A DNA stretch of 11,863 nt. Source: Caldisericota bacterium. Lineage in GTDB: Bacteria; Caldisericota; Caldisericia; Cryosericales; Cryosericaceae. Location: positions 1 to 11,863 of the forward strand of contig JAPLGK010000037.1 of assembly GCA_026390195.1 (NCBI GenBank). Reading direction: 5' to 3'. Below are positions 1-6,608 of the stretch, piece by piece. Under the pieces are notes generated by a model, which was not told the origin of the DNA, ran no database searches, and worked only from the letters and a program-made list of their open reading frames with translations. A program made the translations under genes and the position numbers. The stretch's first letter is position 1; every line of letters begins with the position of its first letter.

Positions 1-3
1 GAT

Positions 4-20
4 CTCCTGTTCACCCCCTT
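4..20 (-). promoter_or_regulatory. Possible ribosome binding site of a minus-strand gene starting just outside the window
   Basis: Read on the minus strand, the first 20 bases of the window hold two purine-rich stretches, AAGGGGGTGA (11-20) and CAGGAG (4-9). The second ends three bases from the window edge. With the 5-nt spacing seen for other genes here, a start codon would lie about two bases beyond the edge. This is inference from spacing only; the start codon itself cannot be seen. Confidence 0.25.
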
Positions 21-43
21 TCCTTTCAGACATCACCTGCCAT

Positions 44-77
44 GGGTGCCCGGCACCCAGGGCTTCTAGAACCCTGG
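44..77. repeat. Two adjoining short inverted repeats downstream of dhaM
   Basis: GGGTGC and GCACCC (44-49 and 53-58) flank a 3-base loop. They overlap CCAGGG and CCCTGG (57-62 and 72-77), which flank a centre containing the palindrome TTCTAGAA. Both would form GC-rich hairpins in RNA of either strand. Neither is followed by a run of T, so a classical intrinsic terminator is not supported. They could be a transcript 3'-end stabiliser or a dispersed REP-like unit. Confidence 0.5.
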
Positions 78-105
78 AACCGGGAAAACAGTGGCATACA
101 AAAGA

Positions 106-205
106 GGATACCTATCGTCCGCTACACAACCCACCCTGGACACGATAACACATTCGTCAAATTGCACAAGCATTGCCCGTAGCGGAATGTCAAACGATAG
201 TATCC
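106..205. repeat. About 100-bp element with long imperfect inverted ends
   Basis: The left arm is GGATACCTATCGT followed by CCGCTAC (106-125). The right arm is GTAGCGG (179-185), an 8-base insert, then ACGATAGTATCC (194-205). The arms pair over 19 positions, with a one-base bulge and the 8-base insert; the central segment is about 53 bases. The element starts 6 bases beyond the dhaM stop codon, so it would fold at the 3' end of that transcript. It could be a miniature inverted-repeat element or a solo insertion-sequence end. I see no clear target-site duplication in the flanks and no coding content. Confidence 0.5.
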
Positions 206-211
206 CTGCTC

Positions 212-2731
212 CTACTGCAAGCCCAGCCCCTCCTTTGCCAAGAGCCTTACCGCTGCTGCGCTTTCCAATTCCAGGCTTTCCCTGGCGAAGTCGCGCAGCC
301 CGGCGATGTCCAGAGTGCGCGCAAGGCTCTTTGCTGCGGGTATCGATCCAGGAGCCATACTCAGCTCTTTGACGCCGAGGCCGAGCAGTATCGGAATTGC
401 CACGGGGTCGCCAGCCAGTTCTCCGCAAACACCGACCCATTTGCCCGCTTCGTCGGCGCCACGTATGGTCCGGTCTATCAACCGAAGGACCGCTGGATGC
501 AGAGCATCCTGCAAGTAAGCTACGTCGGCATTCCCGCGCTCCGCAGCCATCGTGTACTGCGTCAAATCATTTGTGCCGATGCTGAAGAAGTCCACCTCGC
601 GGGCGAATACTGGTGCAAGAAGAGCCGCCGAGGGTATTTCCACCATGATTCCAACGTCGACTTTCGGCGCGATCAGAATTCCACGTCGCAGCACTTCTTC
701 CCGGGCTTCTTCCAAAAGAGAGAGCGCGCGACGCAGTTCTGCAATATCTGCAACCATGGGGAACATGATCTTGATGTTATGACCTGCTGATACTCGAAGG
801 ATTGCCCTCAACTGAGCCTTGAACAAATCCGGCTGGTCTAGACAGAGACGAAGTGCACGCTTTCCCAGAAAGGGGTTCTGTTCCTCTTTTTGCGGCAGAT
901 AGGCTAGTGGTTTGTCGCCACCCACGTCCAGGGTTCTGACAACAAGCGGACGGCCTCCCATTACTTCAGCAATTTCCTGATAGGCTGCGAACTGCTCTTC
1001 TTCTTCTGGTGTATCAAGGCGGCCCAGAAAGAGAAATTCCGATCGCAGAAGCCCGACACCGTCCGCTCCAGAATCCAACGCCGTCCGCGCGTCCTTTGCA
1101 GAACCGATATTCGCCACGATCTCCACCGCAACGCCGTCTTTGCTGACGGCAGGAGTGCGGCTTGTCTGCCGGGCCAGGGCTTGCAGGTTGCGCCACTCCG
1201 CGGTCTTCTCCTGGTATACGCTGGAAATCTGCGCAGACGGAGCAATCCAGACCTGTCCCGTCGACCCATCGACCACGAGGGGTGTTCCCTCGGCAATTTT
1301 GCCAAGGGCTTCACCACAGCCGAGAACTGCGGGGATGCCCAGCGTCCGCGCAAGTATTGCGCTGTGCGATGTGGGGCCACCCATTTCTGTGCAGACACCG
1401 AGCACCATTGCGCGGTCGAGCCGTGCCGTATCAGAGGGCGACAGATCCTCCGCAATCAGAATCCCGGGGGACGGTATGTTCAGGGCGGCCGCTCTTCCAT
1501 TCAACTGGATGAGCACCTGCCGGCCGATATCCGCCACGTCGGCGGCGCGAGCGCGCATGTAGTCATCTTCGATTTTCCGATACTCGACAAGTGCAACTTG
1601 AATTGCTTCGCTCCAAGCCCATTCAGCGTTCTTGTGTCCGTCAACAATGGCAAGCCGAACCTTGTCCAAGAGATCAGGGTCGTTCAAGAACATGAGGTGG
1701 GCATCAAAAATCGCTGCATCGTACTCTGTCGCAGATGTCGATACCTGCCGGCGTAATTGCTGGGTCGAAGCTCGCACGGCTTCCAAGGCCTTTGACAAAC
1801 GTTTCCATTCTGCCTCAGGGTCATCAATCGTGCGTTGGTTGATTTCTGGTTCGGCCAGTTTCAAGACGATTGCCGGACCTCTCGCGTAGCCTGGCGAAGC
1901 GGGAATGCCAATGAGGCCGCCATCAAACCTCTTGCTGCTGCATTCGGCGCTTGCCGCAGGGACTGTGGCCGTGGATACTGCTGCTTCTTCGGCTTCGCCA
2001 AAGTCATTTTCGGCTGCCTTTCCTAGCGCATCGATTGCTGCGGATGCGTCCGGCCCTTCAGCCCACACATGAATCGTCTCCCCGCGCCGCAGACCCATGC
2101 TGGCAACGGCATTGATGCTCTTTGCATTGGATCGCCGTGTTTCATTGTCCGTTCGAGCAAGTTGTATTTTCGACCCGAAGCGTCCAGCTGTTTGCACAAA
2201 GGTCGCCGCAGGTCGCGCATGAAGGCCGAGCCTGTTCCTTATTTCGATGACCGCATCAACGGCGGAACCTGGTACAGCCTCTGAGCTCGCCTGTGCCTGG
2301 GCTGCGCTGCTCTCCTCGAGCACCGAGAGCTGAGCAGCCTTGTTGCCAAGGGAACCGAGTGCTTCTGCCCTTACCTGCTCCAGATTTCCACCAAGGCTCG
2401 CCTGCACGGCCGCAGAAACCGCGCCTTCAACAATCGGCGCCGAACTCAACATGAATTTGGCCTTCCTGTCCGGTGGCAGGAACTCAAGGGCCATCTCCGC
2501 GCTCAAGACCGCGCTGCCCATATCCATCAGCACAAGCACGCCATCATCACTATATGCTTCTTCCATCGCCTTAGCTATCTCCTCGGCGTTGGTCCCAAGT
2601 GGAGAGTTCTCGTCGCCGGTACCGGCAGCTGTCGCGATAATCAGTGGAGATTGCTGCGTCATGAGCCGCGCAAGTTCGGCAGCTCCGCGCGCAAGAGAAG
2701 GGCTGTGAGAAACAAGAACCAAATTCACCAT
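212..2731 (-). CDS. dhaM: DhaM-HPr-enzyme I fusion, PTS phosphoryl donor for dihydroxyacetone kinase
   Basis: This cytoplasmic 839-residue protein is predicted to take phosphate from phosphoenolpyruvate and pass it to DhaL-ADP of dihydroxyacetone kinase. Residues 1-130 are a DhaM (EIIA-Man-like) domain with its active His9 in VSHS. An Ala/Ser-rich linker follows. Residues 160-245 are HPr, with His171 in GLHARPAATF. From about 272 there is a complete enzyme I: phospho-His456 in GGPTSHSAILAR, PEP-domain motifs GVGLLRSEFLF (558-568) and SIGTNDLTQYTMAAERGN (717-734), and catalytic Cys769 in GVCGEL. E. coli DhaM, by comparison, has only a truncated enzyme I. An ATG 31 codons upstream also exists, but GAGGTG at 2737-2742 sits 5 nt before the ATG at 2731, and MVNLVLVSHS is the usual DhaM N-terminus. 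No dhaK or dhaL lies in the window. The domain calls are firm; the kinase partner is inferred. Confidence 0.95.
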   Translation of the reverse strand: MVNLVLVSHSPSLARGAAELARLMTQQSPLIIATAAGTGDENSPLGTNAEEIAKAMEEAYSDDGVLVLMDMGSAVLSAEMALEFLPPDRKAKFMLSSAPIVEGAVSAAVQASLGGNLEQVRAEALGSLGNKAAQLSVLEESSAAQAQASSEAVPGSAVDAVIEIRNRLGLHARPAATFVQTAGRFGSKIQLARTDNETRRSNAKSINAVASMGLRRGETIHVWAEGPDASAAIDALGKAAENDFGEAEEAAVSTATVPAASAECSSKRFDGGLIGIPASPGYARGPAIVLKLAEPEINQRTIDDPEAEWKRLSKALEAVRASTQQLRRQVSTSATEYDAAIFDAHLMFLNDPDLLDKVRLAIVDGHKNAEWAWSEAIQVALVEYRKIEDDYMRARAADVADIGRQVLIQLNGRAAALNIPSPGILIAEDLSPSDTARLDRAMVLGVCTEMGGPTSHSAILARTLGIPAVLGCGEALGKIAEGTPLVVDGSTGQVWIAPSAQISSVYQEKTAEWRNLQALARQTSRTPAVSKDGVAVEIVANIGSAKDARTALDSGADGVGLLRSEFLFLGRLDTPEEEEQFAAYQEIAEVMGGRPLVVRTLDVGGDKPLAYLPQKEEQNPFLGKRALRLCLDQPDLFKAQLRAILRVSAGHNIKIMFPMVADIAELRRALSLLEEAREEVLRRGILIAPKVDVGIMVEIPSAALLAPVFAREVDFFSIGTNDLTQYTMAAERGNADVAYLQDALHPAVLRLIDRTIRGADEAGKWVGVCGELAGDPVAIPILLGLGVKELSMAPGSIPAAKSLARTLDIAGLRDFARESLELESAAAVRLLAKEGLGLQ

Positions 2732-2780
2732 GGCTTCACCTCTGGTCAAGTCAATTGAATGCAACAAGTACTCTGTTCCG

Positions 2781-2808
2781 ACTATAACGAACATGACGAG
2801 AATGTCCA
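2781..2808 (-). promoter_or_regulatory. Sigma-70-type promoter for dhaM
   Basis: On the minus strand a -35 box TGGACA (2803-2808) and a -10 box TATAGT (2781-2786) are separated by 16 bases. Each matches the consensus at 5 of 6 positions. Transcription would start near 2774 and leave a leader of about 43 bases before the dhaM start at 2731. Confidence 0.6.
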
Positions 2809-2847
2809 ATCTCAAGTCAGGCAACAGCCATAGTACCGGACAAGTTG

Positions 2848-2870
2848 ATGGACATGGTAGATCAGTCCAT
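2848..2870. repeat. Dyad between the divergent promoters
   Basis: ATGGAC (2848-2853) and GTCCAT (2865-2870) form an inverted repeat with an 11-base spacer. It lies between the two divergent promoters, where an operator would be expected. With arms this short it may be chance. Confidence 0.25.
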
Positions 2871-2877
2871 GCGTTTC

Positions 2878-2906
2878 TTGACTTTCTGCCGCAATACCTT
2901 GATAGT
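2878..2906 (+). promoter_or_regulatory. Sigma-70-type promoter for the phoB-phoR operon
   Basis: TTGACT (2878-2883, 5 of 6) and GATAGT (2901-2906, 4 of 6) are 17 bases apart. An alternative -10 is TAGTAT at 2903. Transcription would begin around 2913. I see no 11-bp-periodic Pho box here, so autoregulation by PhoB is not shown. Confidence 0.5.
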
Positions 2907-2930
2907 ATAGATTTATGATGCAGATGGAAA

Positions 2931-2950
2931 CACCTTGAGGTGAGATCATC
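2931..2950 (+). promoter_or_regulatory. Shine-Dalgarno of phoB, spaced for an ATC start
   Basis: GAGGTG (2937-2942) is identical to the Shine-Dalgarno of dhaM. In dhaM the start codon follows after exactly 5 bases; here the same position holds ATC (2948-2950). The site also sits in a small hairpin, CACC (2931-2934) pairing with GGTG (2939-2942) around a TTGA loop, which could limit ribosome access. The next normal start, GTG at 2963, is 20 bases away. Confidence 0.55.
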
Positions 2951-3637
2951 AGACGCGTAGCGGTGCTCGAGGACGATGATGACATCCGGGAGCTGATTGG
3001 CCTATACCTGAAGAGGGACTCCATGGAGCCGGTCCCGTTCGCTTCCCCGGTCACGTTCCTTGCGTGGCTCGACACGCAGCGGCAGCCCCCGGACCTCCTG
3101 ATCCTGGACCTCATGATGCCGGAGCTTTCCGGTGCCGACGTCATCAAGGCAGTGCGCAGCCGTCCTTCGTGCAACACCATGCCCATCGTCGTCTGCAGTG
3201 CCAGGGTGGCCGAGAGTGACGTCATTCTCACATTGGGACTGGGCGCAGACACCTATGTCCGCAAGCCGTTCAACCCCCACGAACTCGTCGCCCAGGTAGG
3301 CGCCATGCTGCGTCGCGCGCAGGTGAGTTCGGCCGCGTCCCAACAGAGGGCCATGACCGCAGGACCGATCTCCGTCGACTCTGCACGCAAGACGGCAAGT
3401 GTCGGCGGGAAGCCGATCGATCTGACACCCGCAGAGTACCGCATCCTGGCTACGCTGGTCGAGTGGAAGGGTTCGGTCGTCTCCCGTGAGGACCTGCTCC
3501 AGGCCACTGGTGAGACCGACGCCATGGAACGCGTCGTCGACGTGCATATTACCAGCATCCGCCGCAAACTCAGCTACGCGGCTCATCTGCTTCGCACGTC
3601 ACGCAGTTTCGGGTACTACCTCGAGGACGAAGCGTGA
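2948..3637 (+). CDS. phoB: OmpR/PhoB-family response regulator of phosphate starvation
   Basis: This DNA-binding regulator of 229 residues is probably phosphorylated by the adjoining PhoR. The receiver domain has the acidic pocket LEDDDD (7-12), phospho-acceptor Asp54 in LILDLMMPELSG, Ser84, Tyr103 and Lys106 in YVRKPF. The winged-helix domain (about 135-229) shows LTPAEYRILATL, VSREDLL, VVDVHITSIRRKL and a closing FGYYLE. I place the start at ATC 2948 because the Shine-Dalgarno spacing and the family N-terminus (RRVAVLEDD) both require it. The first conventional start is GTG 2963, which would cut off the first beta strand and lies 20 nt from the Shine-Dalgarno. The stop overlaps the phoR start as GTGA, so the two are translationally coupled. 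The family is certain; phosphate as the signal is inferred from neighbours. Confidence 0.93.
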   Translation: MRRVAVLEDDDDIRELIGLYLKRDSMEPVPFASPVTFLAWLDTQRQPPDLLILDLMMPELSGADVIKAVRSRPSCNTMPIVVCSARVAESDVILTLGLGADTYVRKPFNPHELVAQVGAMLRRAQVSSAASQQRAMTAGPISVDSARKTASVGGKPIDLTPAEYRILATLVEWKGSVVSREDLLQATGETDAMERVVDVHITSIRRKLSYAAHLLRTSRSFGYYLEDEA

Positions 3638-5421
3638 TCCAGCATCGACCGTACATCCTCGACGTGCTCAGTGTTGTCCTTATCGTTGCCGGCCTTGTGC
3701 TCGCGACCGCACTGGTTGCCCTGGTCACATCGGTGAATCGTCAGGCAACCGCGGGTGAGATAAGCCGCCTCGAGACTTCCGCGCTGCTGTTGTCCAGGAC
3801 GTACCTCACCGCCGTCCATGCCGGGAGCCCTTCTGTCCCTCTGGTCCACGGAGATCTTCCTGCCGGGCTTCGCCTGACCATCCTGAATACCGATGGTTCG
3901 ACTGTCTCAGATTCGAAGTTCGATGCAGGCATGGTCGCCAACCGCCTCGCCGACTCCGAAGTGAAACAGGCCGCTGCGGGCGTCCTGGGGATTGCCGTGT
4001 CCTATCGCATCGAATCGGGACAGCGCGAACGCACCGTCTGTGTTGCGATCCGCGACTCAGGCCTGCTCATCGGTTTTGCCGCTGCAAGTTCACCGGTCGG
4101 CCTGACGTGGCAGTCCGCGTCAGGAACGCTCTCCTGGGCTCTGCCTCTCCTCCTTGTCGTCAGCGCGCTTTGGCTCGTCCTAGCAGTCGTGCTTGCACGC
4201 ATGGCCACGAGGCCGCTGGCGGACCTCGCCGACGCTCTGGAACGTCGTTCACTACAGAGCCTGGCAGGCCTTGCCATGCACGCCAACGTCACCGAACTCG
4301 GACGAGCGCAGAGAGCAAGCTACGCAGTGCTGCAGGAAAGCGAAACGCTCACTTTGCGGGAACATTCGCAGTCCTCAGTCCTCTCTGACGTTCTGGACGC
4401 TGTTCCGGAGGCGATCGCCATTCTCGACAGCGCCGGCGCCGTTCTCTCTGCCAACACACGGTTCGAACATCTTTTCGGTGGCAATGCGCTACCGGTGGCA
4501 GGGCGCCACATCGCGGAACTCGTCACGCTCCCTGACTGCCTTGCAGCCATTGAGCGCTGCATCGGCGAGCATCGGTCACAGACGGTCGTCGCCGAAGACC
4601 GAGGTCGGTACTACTCCTGCAGTGTCCATGAACTGGATGAGAAGGCATTTCACGAACGGCGCGTGCTGGTCGTTCTCGAGGACATCACCGACGCCATAAC
4701 GTTGCCGCGCATCAAGGCCGATTTCGTCGCCAACGCTTCCCACGAACTCAAGACCCCCCTGACCGCCATCCAGGGGTATCTCGAACTGCTGAGGGAAGAG
4801 CCTGGTAACGCTCGCTATCTCGACATCGTCGAGCGAAACGTCGACCGTCTCATCGCCCTTTCGTCCGACATCTCGCTTCTCTCTCGCCTCGAGAACAGGG
4901 CGCCGGAGATCGATCTTGTGGACTTCAGCGAGCTGCAGCGCGACCTGGCAGAGCTGTTCGACAAACAGGGGCGCGAGACTGGTGTCGCCCTGAGGTTTTC
5001 CGTCGACAGCGAGGGACGGTTCCTGTACGCTGACCGTCTGATGCTGCTGCAGCTGTTCATCAACCTGATCGAGAACGCCTATCGCTTCACGCAGGCTGGT
5101 GCAATAAGTGTTTCCATCACCGCAGATCCCTCTCATATTATCCTGAGCGTGTCCGACACCGGCCAGGGAATCCCCGCCAGGGATTTGCCGCGAATCTTCG
5201 AGCGGTTCTACTCCCGTGCCAGCGACCACGGACGCCCCGGCACCGGCCTCGGCCTCGCCATCGTCAAGCGCATCGTTCTTGCACACAACGGGACGATCGA
5301 CGTCGAGAGCTCGGTCAACAAGGGAACAACCTTTGTCATTCATATTCCCAAGAACCTGGGGCCCCGCAGACCTGACGCAGCACCTGGACAACTATCCGAC
5401 ACGAAGAGGGAGGATCTATGA
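3634..5421 (+). CDS. phoR: PhoR-type membrane sensor histidine kinase
   Basis: This 595-residue inner-membrane kinase is the likely partner of PhoB. TM1 is about 8-32 and TM2 about 166-189. Between them is a roughly 130-residue extracytoplasmic domain with the PhoR-type pattern RLTILNTDGSTVSDS (80-94), like the single-Cache domains of Firmicutes PhoR. A short HAMP-like stretch and a PAS domain (about 247-350) follow. The HisKA motif is NASHELKTPL with His370. The ATPase domain has the N-box NLIENAYRF (477-485), G1 DTGQGIP (508-514), F-box RIFERFY (520-526) and G2 GTGLGLAIV (536-544). The GTG start at 3634 overlaps the phoB stop by 4 nt, with GAGG 7 nt upstream. Its own stop overlaps the next start as ATGA. 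All catalytic residues are present, so it should be active. Confidence 0.95.
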   Translation: MIQHRPYILDVLSVVLIVAGLVLATALVALVTSVNRQATAGEISRLETSALLLSRTYLTAVHAGSPSVPLVHGDLPAGLRLTILNTDGSTVSDSKFDAGMVANRLADSEVKQAAAGVLGIAVSYRIESGQRERTVCVAIRDSGLLIGFAAASSPVGLTWQSASGTLSWALPLLLVVSALWLVLAVVLARMATRPLADLADALERRSLQSLAGLAMHANVTELGRAQRASYAVLQESETLTLREHSQSSVLSDVLDAVPEAIAILDSAGAVLSANTRFEHLFGGNALPVAGRHIAELVTLPDCLAAIERCIGEHRSQTVVAEDRGRYYSCSVHELDEKAFHERRVLVVLEDITDAITLPRIKADFVANASHELKTPLTAIQGYLELLREEPGNARYLDIVERNVDRLIALSSDISLLSRLENRAPEIDLVDFSELQRDLAELFDKQGRETGVALRFSVDSEGRFLYADRLMLLQLFINLIENAYRFTQAGAISVSITADPSHIILSVSDTGQGIPARDLPRIFERFYSRASDHGRPGTGLGLAIVKRIVLAHNGTIDVESSVNKGTTFVIHIPKNLGPRRPDAAPGQLSDTKREDL

Positions 5422-6476
5422 GACGCATCCAGCATTTTGCCATATCGCTACTGATTTGTAGCCTGCTGATTGCGACAACCGGTTGCAAAACTGCTCCGGG
5501 GGCTCCAGTCAAGGATCTTGCCATCGCCGGATCCACGTTTGCCGAGCCCTTGTATGTCAAGCAGCTCGACGCCTGGTACCAGAAGACCGAGGTAAAAGCT
5601 GTCTACGGGGCCCTCAGTTCGTCCGGGGCACTGCGCGCACTGCAGGACCGGACGATCGACATTGGTGCGACCGATCTCCTGCTGAGCGCAGAAGAGCAGG
5701 CACGCCTGCCTGGATCGGTGCTCGCGATCCCCACATGTCTTGGCGCCGTGGCGATCTGCGTCAACCTGCCGGGCAACCCCGCCCTCCGCATGGACGCGCC
5801 ACTCGTTTCGGCCATCTTCCGCGGCGACGTGAAGACATGGAACGACGCACGCATCGCAGTACTCAACCCGATGGTGAAGCTGCCGGATACGCCTGTCGTC
5901 GTCCTCCACCGGGCAGACGGCTCAGGCACCACAGACATCTTCACGACTTATCTGGCTGCCGCCGACCAGACCTGGAGTGACAAGGTTGGTGCCGGGCAGC
6001 TCGTCGCGTGGCCGGCCGGCGTTGGCGTCAAGGGTAATGCGGGCATGGCGGCCATGGTGCGGCAGACCACAGGGGCTGTCGGCTACATGGAATACACCTT
6101 CGCCGTGCAGTCCAGCCTGACATGTATCGCGCTGCGAAACCGCTCAGGCGCGTTCGTTGTCCCCAGCATCTCCTCCATGCAGGCGGCCGTCCCTCCCGAC
6201 GTGACCGCCGACCTTCAGGGAACGCTGCTGAACCGGCCGGGGGCGACCTCTTATCCGATCGTCAGTTTCACATGGCTTGTGTTCTACAAGGACCAGGCAT
6301 ACGACGGCCGCTCACGCGAGCGTGCTGTGGCCATCTATGACCTGGTTTCCTGGCTCCTTGGCGACGGCCAGTCGCTTGCCCTGCCACTGCAGTACAGCAG
6401 CCTGCCCGACAGCGTCCAAACAGCAGCCATCGCCCTCCTTGGACAGCTCTCCTGGCAGGGGAAGCCTGTCAAGTAG
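5418..6476 (+). CDS. Divergent PstS-like substrate-binding lipoprotein coupled to phoR
   Basis: This 352-residue phosphate-type binding protein has a lipoprotein signal ending ATTGC, with lipidated Cys23. It belongs to the PstS family: STFAEPLY (39-46), DIGATD (81-86), VKTWNDARIAVLNP (138-151), HRADGSGTTDIFT (164-176) and WPAGVGVKGN (198-207). It is clearly less like the other two binding proteins here than they are like each other. The glycine loop GSGGGIKAL is replaced by SSSGALRAL (67-75), and ASD by ATD. The ATG overlaps the phoR stop (ATGA) and is preceded by GGGAGG, so it is made together with the sensor kinase. Context suggests a sensing role beside PhoR, but a third phosphate-uptake protein is equally possible. 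It ends in TAG. Confidence 0.88.
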   Translation: MRRIQHFAISLLICSLLIATTGCKTAPGAPVKDLAIAGSTFAEPLYVKQLDAWYQKTEVKAVYGALSSSGALRALQDRTIDIGATDLLLSAEEQARLPGSVLAIPTCLGAVAICVNLPGNPALRMDAPLVSAIFRGDVKTWNDARIAVLNPMVKLPDTPVVVLHRADGSGTTDIFTTYLAAADQTWSDKVGAGQLVAWPAGVGVKGNAGMAAMVRQTTGAVGYMEYTFAVQSSLTCIALRNRSGAFVVPSISSMQAAVPPDVTADLQGTLLNRPGATSYPIVSFTWLVFYKDQAYDGRSRERAVAIYDLVSWLLGDGQSLALPLQYSSLPDSVQTAAIALLGQLSWQGKPVK

Positions 6477-6509
6477 CGGCCATGCAGGCTCGGAGGATTT
6501 CCTGCGCAC

Positions 6510-6562
6510 TTAACGGAATCTGAACAGGACCAAAACACACGGCAAACATACCCCTCTAGACT
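6510..6562 (+). promoter_or_regulatory. Pho box of four 11-bp-spaced repeats, with a -10 element
   Basis: Four hexamers lie exactly 11 bases apart: TTAACG (6510), TGAACA (6521), AAAACA (6532) and CAAACA (6543). Each has AAC in the same register, with 5-base spacers. This is the architecture of the PhoP/PhoB direct-repeat site of Bacillus type (TTAACA-like repeats with 5-base spacers). A -10-like TAGACT (6557-6562) follows 8 bases after the last repeat, with no good -35, as expected for an activated promoter. It would drive the gene at 6609. Confidence 0.65.
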
Positions 6563-6566
6563 CTCA

Positions 6567-6587
6567 CTTGGAAACCCCCAAGGGTTT
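6567..6587 (+). promoter_or_regulatory. Leader hairpin(s) before the stalk-PstS gene
   Basis: AAACCC (6572-6577) and GGGTTT (6582-6587) form a 6-bp stem with a CCAA loop. CTTGG (6567-6571) and CCAAG (6578-6582) form a competing 5-bp stem. The two share bases and exclude each other. From the -10 at 6557, transcription should begin around 6569, so a hairpin would sit at the very 5' end and may protect the mRNA. The Shine-Dalgarno GGAGG (6599-6603) remains outside both. Confidence 0.4.
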
Positions 6588-6608
6588 ATCGAGTAATCGG
6601 AGGAATGT

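Noticed and set aside
44..85. tRNA-like T-arm around TTCTAGAACC
   Set aside because: No acceptor, D-arm or anticodon arm can be fitted on either strand.
173..790. 205-codon plus-strand open frame
   Set aside because: It is antisense to the enzyme I part of dhaM, where the PEP-binding motifs are clear.
2732..2824. Upstream start of dhaM at 2824
   Set aside because: It would place the start upstream of the predicted -10 and -35 region and add residues foreign to DhaM. The ATG at 2731 has a well-spaced Shine-Dalgarno.
4576..5391. 271-codon open frame on the minus strand
   Set aside because: It lies wholly antisense to phoR, which has all kinase motifs. Its translation resembles no protein family and is the usual antisense shadow of high-GC coding DNA.
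6484..6505. GCAGG/CCTGC inverted repeat as a terminator
   Set aside because: Only 5 bp with a 12-base loop and no T-run. It borders the Pho box and is more likely chance.
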